Position numbers and translations under genes: made by a program. The notes beneath the pieces were generated by a model. It worked only from the letters and a program-made list of their open reading frames with translations. It did not search any database and was not told the DNA's origin. Below, piece after piece: positions 1-7,869 of a stretch of 38,153 nt of DNA. Source of the stretch: Microbacteriaceae bacterium (lineage in GTDB: Bacteria > Actinomycetota > Actinomycetes > Actinomycetales > Microbacteriaceae). Position 1 is the stretch's first letter; the number at the start of each line of letters is the position of its first letter. The stretch covers positions 1 to 38,153 of the forward strand of contig CANFOX010000002.1 of the NCBI GenBank assembly GCA_947448845.1, in the 5' to 3' direction.

Positions 1-885
1 CCATGGTCTGATGCCGCCATCTCAGGATGGATTCTTGACCCAGACCGCAAGAAGATGTCGAAGTCAAAAGGCAACGTGGTTACCCCTTACGACCTGCTTG
101 TTGAACATGGTTCCGATGCGGTTCGCTACTGGGCGGCATCGGCTCGCCTGGGCACCGACGCGGCTTTCGACACCGGAATGATGAAGATTGGTCGCCGACT
201 TTCGATCAAACTTTTGAATGCCGCTAAGTTTGCGCTTTCATTTGACGCCCCAACCGGTGCTAGTAAGGTAACCGAACCAATCGATCAGAGTCAGTTGTTG
301 GCCCTTGCCGATGTGGTTCGAGAAGCAACCACCGCATTTGAAAATTTCGACCACACTCGAGCCCTCGAGCTAACAGAGAAGTTCTTCTGGAACTTCACCG
401 ACGATTACCTAGAGCTGGTTAAAGAACGAGCCTACGGTCAAGGTGGAGCAACCATGGAAGGTCAGGCATCGGCGGTAATTACCCTACGTCTTTCGCTTCA
501 CGTATTGCTTCGCTTACTCGCCCCATTTCTTCCGTTTGCCACAGAAGAAATCTGGTCTTGGTGGCAGTCAGATTCCGGCTCGGTTCACCGAAGCGCTTGG
601 CCTACCGCTACCGAAGTTTCCAATGGCTTAGACGCAAGCAATCACGGCCTAACTGAGCTAGCGGCCACAGCACTCACCACCATTCGAAAGGCCAAATCGG
701 ATGCCAAAGCCTCAATGAAGGCCGCCATCGAAACCGCCACACTAGAGGCGCCAGCAGCCGTGCTGACAAGTTTGCGGCTATTTGAAAGCGATTTAAAGGC
801 AGTCGGTCGAATCAGTGATTTGGCTTACTCCGAAGCCGAAGAGGTTGCCGTGAAAAATATCGTTTTAGCGCCTACAGAAGAGTAA
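1..885 (+). CDS. valS: Valyl-tRNA synthetase, C-terminal part (5' end outside window)
   Basis: This is the last 294 codons of a class I aminoacyl-tRNA synthetase that charges tRNA-Val in the cytoplasm. The reading frame is open from base 1. The class I signature KMSKSKGN lies near residues 19-26 of the visible part and is followed by VVTPYDLLVEHGSDAVRYWAASARLGTDAAFD, which is typical of ValS rather than IleS or LeuS. The anticodon-binding helical domain follows, with a LLRLLAPFLPFATEEIWSWW stretch. The tail is a short basic helix-rich segment (about residues 220-290 of the fragment). The gene ends TAA at 883-885, directly against the stop codon of the convergent benE gene, so there is no room for a separate terminator. 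Family assignment is firm; the N-terminal catalytic half is not visible. Confidence 0.95.
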   Translation, partial: PWSDAAISGWILDPDRKKMSKSKGNVVTPYDLLVEHGSDAVRYWAASARLGTDAAFDTGMMKIGRRLSIKLLNAAKFALSFDAPTGASKVTEPIDQSQLLALADVVREATTAFENFDHTRALELTEKFFWNFTDDYLELVKERAYGQGGATMEGQASAVITLRLSLHVLLRLLAPFLPFATEEIWSWWQSDSGSVHRSAWPTATEVSNGLDASNHGLTELAATALTTIRKAKSDAKASMKAAIETATLEAPAAVLTSLRLFESDLKAVGRISDLAYSEAEEVAVKNIVLAPTEE

Positions 886-2052
886 CTAAGAGCTTTTTCG
901 GCGAGTGAACAGCCAATAGGCAACTCCGGCAAGCAACGCCCAGAAGGCAGAGCCAATGCCAAAAATGATTACACCGGAACTGGTGGTCAAAAATGTAATG
1001 ATCGCCGGAACCCTGAAGTTTTCATCTTCGGTTGCGGCACTCAACGCGTTTCCAATGGTCACCACGAGAGCCAAACCTGCCGCCGTAAGAATCAGGTCGT
1101 GAGGAATCTTCAGCGCAACGCTAACTACTAACCCTGCGAAAACTGCCATGGCGATGTAGCCTAGGCCGCCAAGAAGTGAAGCCAACCACCGCTTGTTTTT
1201 ATCTGGATGCGCGTGCTCGTTGGCGTTCAAGGCCGCCGTGATGGCGGCTAGATTGATTGAAAAGCCGCCGAATAGCGAGCCAAGAACAGAGGCAAAACCG
1301 GTGGTAACCATAACCGACTTGAACGGCACCTCGTAACCAAAAGATTTCATTATGGCAATGCCGGGAATGTTTTGGCTGGCTATGGTCACCAAGTAAAGCG
1401 GAATTCCTATGCTGACAATGGCTTCAATGCTGAACTGCGGGGCTATGAATTCCAGTTTCGGAATCATGGTTGCCCAGTCAAGAGTGATTCCGTGAGCGAA
1501 TGAACCAAGCACCAAAATCAAAGCCATTGCAGCCGGGGCCGCCCAAACCTTCGCAAAGCGCATCAAAATAAGCCAAGCAATCACTGCAGGTATGACTACC
1601 CCCGGATAAATCGCGATGGCCTTGATTGGCGCAATACAAAAGTTGAATATGACGCCCGCCAACATCGCGCTGGCGATAGGCCTTGGAACCGAAGATGCCA
1701 GCCTTCCTAACCAGGGCCAAGCACCGGTGAGCATAAGTAAAGCACCGGTAAACATGAATGCACCAACCGCAGTGGCGAAACCTAGGTGCAATGCGCCAGA
1801 AGCAACTAAAAGCGCCGCCCCAGGTGTGCTCCAAACGATTGAAAGCGGCATCTTGAAAAACCAGCTGAGCAACACCGACAGTAAGCCGTAAAGGCCAAGC
1901 ATTACCGAAACCGCAGACATGGTTTGGCCACTGGTTGCGCCGAGTGAAGTGAATGCCGCAAGAACAACACCTAGCGAAGCAGCCGTTCCTGCCAAAGTGG
2001 CAACCGCACCGGCGAGCGCAGGCGCTTTTAGGTCAGAAAGGGTGATTGCCAT
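886..2052 (-). CDS. benE: BenE-family benzoate/H+ symporter-like membrane protein
   Basis: A 388-residue, almost wholly hydrophobic protein with roughly 11-12 predicted membrane segments. The sequence PLSIVWSTPGAALLVASG (about residues 69-86) and the SVPRPIASAMLAGVIFNFCIAP stretch match the BenE family of proton-coupled carriers, which is related to the nucleobase/ascorbate transporters. Its first named substrate is benzoate, but most members are uncharacterised, so the substrate here is unknown. The ATG start lies 3 nt after the clpX stop, and no close Shine-Dalgarno is seen, so translation is probably coupled to clpX as the last gene of the clpP1-clpP2-clpX transcription unit. No aromatic catabolism genes are visible nearby. 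The stop codon abuts the valS stop. Confidence 0.85.
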   Translation of the reverse strand: MAITLSDLKAPALAGAVATLAGTAASLGVVLAAFTSLGATSGQTMSAVSVMLGLYGLLSVLLSWFFKMPLSIVWSTPGAALLVASGALHLGFATAVGAFMFTGALLMLTGAWPWLGRLASSVPRPIASAMLAGVIFNFCIAPIKAIAIYPGVVIPAVIAWLILMRFAKVWAAPAAMALILVLGSFAHGITLDWATMIPKLEFIAPQFSIEAIVSIGIPLYLVTIASQNIPGIAIMKSFGYEVPFKSVMVTTGFASVLGSLFGGFSINLAAITAALNANEHAHPDKNKRWLASLLGGLGYIAMAVFAGLVVSVALKIPHDLILTAAGLALVVTIGNALSAATEDENFRVPAIITFLTTSSGVIIFGIGSAFWALLAGVAYWLFTRRKSS

Positions 2053-2055
2053 TAA

Positions 2056-3327
2056 CTAGGCCGATTTCTCTTGGCGAACCTTGAAAGGAATAATCTTTGG
2101 CTCACTCTTTTTCAAAACCACGTCTTTGGTGATCTTGACCGTTCCCTGAACCTTGCTTCCTGGAATCTCGAACATTATCGACCCAAGGGTTTCTTCCATG
2201 ATGGCGCGAAGGCCTCGGGCGCCGGTTTCACGAAGCACGGCTTCATCGGCGATGGCATCGAGGGCAGCCTTGTCGAACTCGAGCTCAAAACCATCTAGCT
2301 CAAACATTCGTTGATATTGGCGCACCAAGGCGTTTTTAGGTTCGGTAAGAATCTGAATAAGTGCTGGTCTATCTAATTGAGTAACGCTGGCAATCACTGG
2401 CAGACGCCCAATGAATTCTGGAATCAGGCCAAACTTGCGCAGGTCTTCTGGCTGCACGGCCGAGAAAATGTTTGGGTCGGCTTTGTTGCTTGAAACTTCA
2501 GCGCCGAAACCAATTCCCTTTTTACCCGTGCGCGAGGCGATAATCTCTTCAAGCCCCGCAAAGGCACCAGCCACAATGAAAAGCACATTGGTGGTGTCGA
2601 GCTGAATGAACTCTTGTTGCGGGTGCTTGCGGCCGCCCTGCGGCGGAACCGAAGCAACGGTGCCCTCAAGAATCTTGAGCAGGGCCTGCTGAACACCTTC
2701 ACCGGAAACGTCTCTGGTGATTGAAGGGTTTTCTGCTTTACGAGAAATCTTGTCGATCTCATCGATGTAAATAATGCCCTGTTCGGCGCGCTTCACATCG
2801 AAATCGGCAGCCTGCAAAAGCTTCAAGAGAATGTTCTCTACATCTTCGCCAACGTATCCGGCTTCGGTAAGTGCGGTGGCGTCTGCCACGGCAAACGGAA
2901 CGTTGAGACGGCGAGCCAGCGATTGGGCTAGGTAGGTTTTACCGCATCCGGTTGGACCAATCATCAGAATGTTTGACTTGGCAATTTCGATTGAGTCGTG
3001 CTCTTTGCCCGCAGTGGTTAGGGTTCCACCTGAACGAATGCGCTTGTAGTGGTTGTAAACGGCAACCGAAAGCGCTTTTTTCGCCTGGTCTTGACCAATC
3101 ACATATTCGTCGAGGTAGCCGAAAATTTCTCGCGGTTTCGGCAATTCAATCTCTTCAATTTGCGTTGAGGCCGCGCCGAGCTCTTCTTCGATGATTTCGT
3201 TACAAAGTTCAATGCACTCATCGCAAATGTAAACGCCTGGGCCTGCAATTAGTTTGCGAACTTGCTTCTGGCTCTTTCCGCAAAAAGAACACTTGAGCAG
3301 GTCGCTAGATTCGCCCAACTTCGTCAT
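2056..3327 (-). CDS. clpX: ATP-dependent Clp protease ATP-binding subunit ClpX
   Basis: A 423-residue AAA+ unfoldase that recognises tagged substrates and threads them into the ClpP1P2 chamber. The N-terminal zinc-binding domain has C13-x2-C16 and C35-x2-C38. Walker A GPTGCGKT is at residues 124-131, the pore loop GYVG at 157-160, and Walker B IIYIDEID at 185-192. The ClpP-docking IGF loop is present as [10 protein letters not shown] in the second half. Length is normal for ClpX. It follows clpP2 on the same strand after 55 bp. The ATG has no Shine-Dalgarno; instead a TAGGCT hexamer lies exactly 6 nt upstream, suggesting an internal promoter that makes a leaderless message. benE follows 3 nt downstream. 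Confidence 0.97.
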   Translation of the reverse strand: MTKLGESSDLLKCSFCGKSQKQVRKLIAGPGVYICDECIELCNEIIEEELGAASTQIEEIELPKPREIFGYLDEYVIGQDQAKKALSVAVYNHYKRIRSGGTLTTAGKEHDSIEIAKSNILMIGPTGCGKTYLAQSLARRLNVPFAVADATALTEAGYVGEDVENILLKLLQAADFDVKRAEQGIIYIDEIDKISRKAENPSITRDVSGEGVQQALLKILEGTVASVPPQGGRKHPQQEFIQLDTTNVLFIVAGAFAGLEEIIASRTGKKGIGFGAEVSSNKADPNIFSAVQPEDLRKFGLIPEFIGRLPVIASVTQLDRPALIQILTEPKNALVRQYQRMFELDGFELEFDKAALDAIADEAVLRETGARGLRAIMEETLGSIMFEIPGSKVQGTVKITKDVVLKKSEPKIIPFKVRQEKSA

Positions 3328-3333
3328 AACAAA

Positions 3334-3339
3334 AGCCTA
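3334..3339 (-). promoter_or_regulatory. -10 element TAGGCT of a probable leaderless clpX promoter
   Basis: On the minus strand TAGGCT is followed by 6 nt (TTTGTT) and then the clpX ATG. This places the expected transcription start at or within a base of the start codon. No clear -35 box is seen at 17 bp. The same TANNNT-6-start arrangement recurs before msrA, the aldo/keto reductase, gpx, the GNAT gene, rmlA and phnA. Confidence 0.55.
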
Positions 3340-3382
3340 GCCTCGGGGTACCACAAAACGCGGTAACCCGCGCGCTCGAAAA

Positions 3383-4015
3383 CTACTTGATTGGGTTCTT
3401 GCGACTGGTTAGAACCTGATCGATCAGACCGTATTCGAGTGCCTCAGCGGCGGTCAAAATCTTGTCACGATCGATATCTTTTTTGACCTGATCAACTGGG
3501 CGGTTCGAGTGCTTAGAGAGTGCGTCTTCTAACCATTCGCGAAGTCGCATAATTTCTTTTGCCTGAATCTCAATGTCAGATGCCTGACCACGACCAGAAT
3601 CACCGCTTGAAGGCTGGTGAATCAGAACTCGAGAGTTTGGCAGTGCCATGCGCTTTCCAGGTGTTCCAGCCGCAAGCAAAACTGCTGCGGCTGATGCGGC
3701 CTGACCGAGGCATACCGTTTGAATCTGTGGGCGAATGAACTGCATGGTGTCGTAAATGGCAGTCATTGCGGTGAAGGAACCACCTGGTGAGTTGATATAC
3801 ATAATGATGTCGCGATCTGGGTCTTGGCTTTCAAGAACCAGAAGCTGAGCCATTACATCGTCTGCTGATGCGTCGTCAACCTGAACTCCAAGAAACACAA
3901 TGCGTTCCTCAAAGAGCTTGCTATAAGGGTTCTGACTGCGGTAGCCATAAGAGGTGCGCTCGGTGAATTCAGGAAGAATGTAGCGAGATTGAGGCAGTTC
4001 CATTTTGCTATTCAT
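3383..4015 (-). CDS. clpP2: ATP-dependent Clp protease proteolytic subunit ClpP2
   Basis: A 210-residue serine peptidase subunit. Actinobacteria carry two ClpP subunits that form a mixed ClpP1P2 tetradecamer. The triad is Ser108 (in [11 protein letters not shown]), His133 (in VLIHQPS) and Asp184 (in DRDKI). The stretch [19 protein letters not shown] closely matches mycobacterial ClpP2. A longer open frame begins at 4135 but would run deep into clpP1. The ATG at 4013-4015 is preferred because it has an AGAGG ribosome site about 8 nt upstream and sits 13 nt after the clpP1 stop. It is co-transcribed with clpP1. Confidence 0.95.
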   Translation of the reverse strand: MNSKMELPQSRYILPEFTERTSYGYRSQNPYSKLFEERIVFLGVQVDDASADDVMAQLLVLESQDPDRDIIMYINSPGGSFTAMTAIYDTMQFIRPQIQTVCLGQAASAAAVLLAAGTPGKRMALPNSRVLIHQPSSGDSGRGQASDIEIQAKEIMRLREWLEDALSKHSNRPVDQVKKDIDRDKILTAAEALEYGLIDQVLTSRKNPIK

Positions 4016-4028
4016 GATGATTGCCTCT

Positions 4029-4610
4029 CTAGAGTTTTCCAACGCCGGTGGTAGCGGCAGCTTGAGCTTGAATGTGGTCGATGAAGCCGTATTCGAGGGC
4101 TTCCTGAGCGGTGAACCAGCGATCGCGGTCGCCATCTAGCATTACCTGCTCAACCGATTTACCGGTTTGAGCTGCAGTAATGCTGGCAAGTTGGCGCTTC
4201 ATCGAAAGAATGAGTTCGGCTTGCGTCTGAATGTCACTGGCAGTTCCGCCGAAACCACCGTGTGGTTGATGCAAAAGCACGCGAGTGTTTGGGGTGGCGT
4301 AACGCTTACCCTTGGTACCTGAGGTAAGCAAGAACTGACCCATCGATGCACACATGCCGATACCAACGGTAACGATGTCATTTGGCACGTAGTTCATGGT
4401 GTCGTAAATGGCCATTCCAGCCGTGATAGAACCGCCGGGTGAGTTTATGTAAAGAAAGATGTCTTTGGTTGAGTCTTCTGCGGCCAAAAGCAAAATTTTC
4501 GCGCAGATTTCATTGGCATTGTCGTCGCGAACGTCTTCGCCAAGCCAGATGATGCGATCTTTCAGCAAGCGCTCAAAAACGCTGTTAGGTATTTGTGCGT
4601 GTTCCGCCAT
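4029..4610 (-). CDS. clpP1: ATP-dependent Clp protease proteolytic subunit ClpP1
   Basis: A 193-residue ClpP serine peptidase, first gene of the clpP1-clpP2 pair. The triad is Ser89 (in GMCASMGQF), His114 (in VLLHQPHGG) and Asp163 (in DRDRW), with the same 25- and 49-residue spacings as E. coli ClpP. The GTKGKRY segment and length fit ClpP1. The ATG is preceded by AAGGAG at 4616-4621 with a 5-nt spacer. It lies 82 bp after the tig stop codon, and a possible promoter sits in that gap. ClpP1 and ClpP2 together with ClpX do regulated proteolysis in the cytoplasm. Confidence 0.96.
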   Translation of the reverse strand: MAEHAQIPNSVFERLLKDRIIWLGEDVRDDNANEICAKILLLAAEDSTKDIFLYINSPGGSITAGMAIYDTMNYVPNDIVTVGIGMCASMGQFLLTSGTKGKRYATPNTRVLLHQPHGGFGGTASDIQTQAELILSMKRQLASITAAQTGKSVEQVMLDGDRDRWFTAQEALEYGFIDHIQAQAAATTGVGKL

Positions 4611-4640
4611 GACGACTCCTTGGTTCGTGGTTCGAACTCA

Positions 4641-4646
4641 AAGATA
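4641..4646 (-). promoter_or_regulatory. Possible -10 element of clpP1 promoter with adjacent palindrome
   Basis: On the minus strand TATCTT is placed to start transcription near 4634, giving a leader of about 24 nt that carries the AAGGAG ribosome site of clpP1. The 8-bp palindrome GTTCGAAC (4630-4637) covers the predicted start, and half of it is repeated as GGTTCG at 4622-4627. No convincing -35 is seen. Regulator unknown. Confidence 0.35.
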
Positions 4647-4692
4647 CTTGGCAACTCGACAAAAACTGTGCCTGTTCGCCGTTGGCTAAGTT

Positions 4693-6006
4693 CTAGTGGT
4701 TGTGACCGGCGTGTTCGTCGACTGAATCGAAGTCGCTCTTAGTGAAGTCTGCAAGGTCGATCTTCTTGCCCTTGCTGTCGGTTACTTCGGCTGCTTCAAG
4801 CACAATTGCTAGCGCTTTGCGGCGTGCTACTTCGCTGGCGAAAACAGGAATTTGGCCGTTTTCGTCGACAACCTTGATGAATTCCTGAGGAGCCATGCCG
4901 TATTGCGCAGCGCTAGCTGCCAGGTGCTGAACCAACTCTTGCTCGCTTACCTGAACCTCTTCTGCGGTGCCAATGGCTTCAAGAATCATCTGAACCTGGA
5001 ACGACTTAGCGCTCTGTTCGTAAACTTCAGCGCGGTGTTTATCGTCATTCTGACGACCTTCACCCTCTAGGTGACGCTCAACGTCTTGGTTCACAGAAAC
5101 TTCAGACACGGGAATCTTCACCAGCTCTAGAAGTGCATCCAGCGCCTTTTCGCGAGCTTCAATTCCCTGACCGTAACCCTTTGAGCGCTCAACCTGCTTT
5201 TCTAGGTCAGCCTTCAGTTCTTTTATGGTGTCAAATTCACTGGCCAATTGTGCGAACGCATCGTCTGCGGCTGGAAGTTCTCGTTCTTTAACTGAGCGAA
5301 GGGTTAGCGAAACCTCAGCTTCGGTTCCAGCCAGTTCCCCACCCACCAGTTTCGATTTGAAGGTGGTACTTTCACCTGCGGTAAGAGTGTCGAGTGCTTC
5401 ATCGATTCCGTCAAGTAGGTTTCCCGAGCCGATTTCGTATGAAATGTTTTCAGCCGAGTCAACCAGCTTGCCGTTCACGTTAGCGGTTAGGTCGATGCTG
5501 GTGAAGTCGCCCTTCTTGGCAGGGCGCTCAACGGTTTTGAGAGCACCAAAGCGGGCACGAAGGCGGTCAAGTTCTTGTTCAACTTCATCTTTTGAAACCT
5601 TGATCTCGTCAACCTTCAGCTTCAACCCCTTGTACTTAGGAAGATCGAAGGTTGGCATTACCTCAACTTCAATTTCAACCTTCAAGTTACCCTCAAAGGT
5701 CTCTTCGTTTGGGGTGCTAATGATGTTGGCTTCTGGCTGCGCTAGCGGGCGAACCTTGGTGGTTTCCAGGGCTGCGCGATACATCGGGTCGAGTGCATCG
5801 TTTACTGCGTGAGCCAAAATCGCAGGGCGACCAACTCGCTTCTCAAGAATCGGAGCCGGAACTTTTCCCTTGCGGAAACCGGGAATCTGAACCTCTTCGG
5901 CAATGTGCTCGTAGGCATGTTCGAGGGTTGGCTTCAACTCTTCAGGGGTCATCTCAATGATGAGTTTTACGCGGGTTGGGTTTAGGTGCTCGACCTTAGT
6001 TTCCAA
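4693..6006 (-). CDS. tig: Trigger factor (ribosome-associated chaperone and prolyl isomerase)
   Basis: A 437-residue protein that binds the ribosome exit tunnel and shields nascent chains. The start VEHLNPTRVKLIIEMTPEEL and the ribosome-docking signature GFRKGKVPAPILEKR identify the N-terminal domain. The middle FKBP-type domain (about 150-240) contains KKGDFTSIDLTANVNGK, and the C-terminal helical chaperone arm follows. The tail is acidic and ends in HAGHNH, as in many actinobacterial copies. The frame is open further upstream, but TTG at 6004-6006 is chosen because AGGAG lies 6 nt before it and family homology begins there. It sits between tRNA-Pro and clpP1 on the same strand. Confidence 0.95.
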   Translation of the reverse strand: METKVEHLNPTRVKLIIEMTPEELKPTLEHAYEHIAEEVQIPGFRKGKVPAPILEKRVGRPAILAHAVNDALDPMYRAALETTKVRPLAQPEANIISTPNEETFEGNLKVEIEVEVMPTFDLPKYKGLKLKVDEIKVSKDEVEQELDRLRARFGALKTVERPAKKGDFTSIDLTANVNGKLVDSAENISYEIGSGNLLDGIDEALDTLTAGESTTFKSKLVGGELAGTEAEVSLTLRSVKERELPAADDAFAQLASEFDTIKELKADLEKQVERSKGYGQGIEAREKALDALLELVKIPVSEVSVNQDVERHLEGEGRQNDDKHRAEVYEQSAKSFQVQMILEAIGTAEEVQVSEQELVQHLAASAAQYGMAPQEFIKVVDENGQIPVFASEVARRKALAIVLEAAEVTDSKGKKIDLADFTKSDFDSVDEHAGHNH

Positions 6007-6012
6007 GGGAAT

Positions 6013-6017
6013 CTCCT
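6013..6017 (-). promoter_or_regulatory. Ribosome binding site fixing the TTG start of tig
   Basis: AGGAG on the minus strand, 6 nt before the TTG codon. It supports this non-ATG start over in-frame codons further upstream, which would add residues unlike any trigger factor. Confidence 0.8.
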
Positions 6018-6068
6018 GAGAATAAGGCGAAGCCCGTGTGGGCCCCACCGAGTTTGCGACAAAAAAAA

Positions 6069-6144
6069 TGGTCGGGGTGACAGGACTCGAACCTGCGATA
6101 TCCTGCTCCCAAAGCAGGCGCGCTAGCCACTACGCTACACCCCG
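6069..6144 (-). tRNA. tRNA-Pro (anticodon TGG)
   Basis: A 76-nt cloverleaf. The acceptor stem CGGGGTG/CACCCCG, the T loop GGTTCGAGTCC and the anticodon stem CCTGC/GCAGG with loop TTTGGGA (anticodon TGG) are all present. CCA is encoded (6069-6071) and is followed directly by a run of eight T residues. It lies upstream of tig on the same strand. Confidence 0.96.
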
Positions 6145-6164
6145 GCGGTTTTTCAACCTTGGTT

Positions 6165-6170
6165 AGTCTA
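6165..6170 (-). promoter_or_regulatory. Probable -10 element for tRNA-Pro
   Basis: TAGACT on the minus strand predicts a transcription start near 6158, about 13 nt before the mature tRNA 5' end. The -35 region is not clear. Confidence 0.4.
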
Positions 6171-6210
6171 TCCCATAGAATGTTCTGGTTGCGAACATTT
6201 GCAACAACCC

Positions 6211-6281
6211 GCGGGTGTAGCTCAATGGTAGAGCCTCAGTCTTCCAAACTGATGGTGCGGGTTCGATTCCCGTCACCCGCT
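6211..6281 (+). tRNA. tRNA-Gly (anticodon TCC)
   Basis: A 71-nt cloverleaf. The acceptor stem is GCGGGTG/CACCCGC, the D arm AGCTCAATGGTAGAGC, and the anticodon stem TCAGT/ACTGA holds loop CTTCCAA (anticodon TCC). The T loop GGTTCGATTCC is normal. CCA is not encoded, unlike the tRNA-Pro next door. It is divergent from tRNA-Pro; a TAGAAT hexamer at 6176-6181 is a possible -10 with TTCAAC 18 bp further upstream. Confidence 0.96.
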
Positions 6282-6326
6282 CGATTGCCACACAGCCCTT
6301 CATTCCCTTATTTTCGGAGCCAACCC

Positions 6327-7580
6327 TTGACGCTTATTGACTCAAAAGTTGACCTTGATTTTGGCCCGGCCGTTGGATTGTTCTGCCGTGAATGCGGCAA
6401 CAAGGTTGCCCTAGGGGCACGTCACGTTTGCGAAGAATGCTTTGGCCCACTTGAAGTTTCATACAACTTCGGCAAAGTAACTCGGGCTCAAATCGAAGCC
6501 GGCCCAAAGTCAATTTGGCGCTACGCTCCAATGTTGCCGGTGCCTCAAGATGCCGCGAATCGCCCGGTTGACCTAGCCCCAGGATTCACCAAATTGTTGG
6601 AATCCGTGAACCTTGCCAAACGTCTTGGAATGAAAAAATTGTGGATCAAAGACGACCGCGACAACCCTACCCACTCATTCAAAGATCGTGTCGTGGCAGT
6701 TGCCATGACTGCTGGCAAAACCCTTGGCTTCACTACCATTTCTTGCGCCAGCACCGGAAACCTTGCAAACGCGGTTGCAGCAGCAGCTGCTCGGGCCGGA
6801 ATTCGTTCGGTGGTTTTGATTCCCGACAACCTCGAAAAGGGCAAAGTCGTCACTAGTGCTGTTTACGGCACCACGCTGGTTGGCATCCGGGGTAACTATG
6901 ACGACGTGAACCGTCTCTGCAGCGAAATTGCCGACGATCGTGGCTACGGTTTTGTAAACGTAAATCTTCGCCCCTATTACGCCGAGGGTTCTAAAACCCT
7001 TGGTTATGAAATTGCCGAACAACTCGGATGGCGTCTGCCAGATCAAGTTGTCGTTCCTGTGGCGTCTGGGTCACTTCTAACGAAGATTGACAAGGCGTTT
7101 AAAGAACTCATAGCTCTCGGCCTTGTTGACGAAAAGCCATACAAAATCTTTGGCGCCCAAGCTACCGGCTGCAACCCGGTTGCAGAAGCATTCGAAAAAG
7201 GTTGGGATGTTGTGAGGCCGCAAAAGCCTCACACCATTGCCAAGTCGCTCGCCATCGGCAACCCAGCAGATGGCCCATATGCCATCGATGTTGCCAATCG
7301 AACCAGCGGGTCAATCGGTCACATAAGTGACGAAGCCATTGTTGAAGGCATGCGACTGCTGGCAGAAACTGAAGGTATTTTCGCCGAAACTGCCGGTGGC
7401 GTCACCATCGGAAACCTAAAGCAGTTCATTCAGAACGCAGCTCTCGATCCGGAACTCGAAACCGTTGTTTTGAACACCGGCGACGGGCTGAAAACCCTCG
7501 AAGCCCTAGATACGTCGGTTGGCTTCTCATCCGTTATCGAACCAACCCTCGAAGCTTTCCGCACAGCCGTGCCGGAATAG
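6327..7580 (+). CDS. thrC: Threonine synthase
   Basis: A 417-residue PLP enzyme converting O-phosphohomoserine to threonine, the last step of threonine synthesis. An N-terminal cysteine-rich segment (CRECGNK...CEECF) precedes the fold-II PLP domain, as in the archaeal/actinobacterial ThrC group. The PLP lysine is Lys119 in HSFKDRVV, and the phosphate-binding loop is near ASTGNLANAVAA. The frame is open back to 6159 but that would include the tRNA-Gly gene. TTG at 6327-6329 is chosen because GGAG lies at 6316-6319, 7 nt before it. The sulfur carrier gene follows after 10 nt, so the two form an operon. Confidence 0.93.
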   Translation: MTLIDSKVDLDFGPAVGLFCRECGNKVALGARHVCEECFGPLEVSYNFGKVTRAQIEAGPKSIWRYAPMLPVPQDAANRPVDLAPGFTKLLESVNLAKRLGMKKLWIKDDRDNPTHSFKDRVVAVAMTAGKTLGFTTISCASTGNLANAVAAAAARAGIRSVVLIPDNLEKGKVVTSAVYGTTLVGIRGNYDDVNRLCSEIADDRGYGFVNVNLRPYYAEGSKTLGYEIAEQLGWRLPDQVVVPVASGSLLTKIDKAFKELIALGLVDEKPYKIFGAQATGCNPVAEAFEKGWDVVRPQKPHTIAKSLAIGNPADGPYAIDVANRTSGSIGHISDEAIVEGMRLLAETEGIFAETAGGVTIGNLKQFIQNAALDPELETVVLNTGDGLKTLEALDTSVGFSSVIEPTLEAFRTAVPE

Positions 7581-7590
7581 AAAGTTGATT

Positions 7591-7869
7591 ATGACTGCAA
7601 TTGTTCGCGTTCCCACCATTCTTCGTAACTACACCGCGGGTGAAGCCGAAGTGCCAGCCAATGGCACAACTCTCAATGACCTGCTGCACGATCTCGAAAC
7701 CCGTCACGTTGGACTGTTGGCTCGTGTGCTAGACGAGAACGGCAAGATTCGCCGTTTCGTGAACATTTACGTTAACGACGAAGATGTTCGTTTCGAGCAG
7801 GGCCTTGAAACCCCAATTTCAGAAGGCGCTCAGGTTTCGATCTTGGCTGCCGTTGCCGGCGGAGTCTGA
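7591..7869 (+). CDS. CysO-like MoaD/ThiS-family sulfur carrier protein
   Basis: A 92-residue ubiquitin-fold protein. IVRVPTILRNYTAGE at the start and KIRRFVNIYVNDEDVRFEQGLETPI in the middle match M. tuberculosis CysO, which carries a C-terminal thiocarboxylate that donates sulfur to CysM for cysteine synthesis. Mature carriers end in Gly-Gly; this one ends AVAGG-V, so the diglycine is capped by one valine that would need removal. No cysM or JAMM peptidase gene is in the window. It follows thrC by 10 nt, and its last 40 bp overlap the convergent nei gene. MoaD or ThiS function is less likely given the CysO-like middle region. Confidence 0.88.
   Translation: MTAIVRVPTILRNYTAGEAEVPANGTTLNDLLHDLETRHVGLLARVLDENGKIRRFVNIYVNDEDVRFEQGLETPISEGAQVSILAAVAGGV

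Noticed and set aside
3359-3372. Small hairpin CGCGG/CCGCG between clpP2 and clpX as a terminator
   Set aside because: Only 5 bp with no T tract; too weak to call.
4016-4135. Longer N-terminus for ClpP2
   Set aside because: It would overlap clpP1 by over 100 bp and add residues unlike ClpP; the ATG at 4015 has a ribosome site.
5225-5812. 195-codon open frame antisense to tig
   Set aside because: Serine- and arginine-rich translation typical of a shadow frame opposite a real gene; no ribosome site or known motif.
6035-6050. GTGGGCCCCAC palindrome between tRNA-Pro and tig
   Set aside because: Single-base centre, so no hairpin loop; it may be chance in a GC-rich stretch and no partner site is seen.
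6061-6068. Run of eight A residues (T on the minus strand) after tRNA-Pro as an intrinsic terminator
   Set aside because: There is no separate hairpin before it; it may aid release or processing but cannot be called a terminator.
6159-6326. Upstream extension of the thrC reading frame
   Set aside because: It would translate through the whole tRNA-Gly gene; the TTG at 6327 has a GGAG site and matches the family N-terminus.
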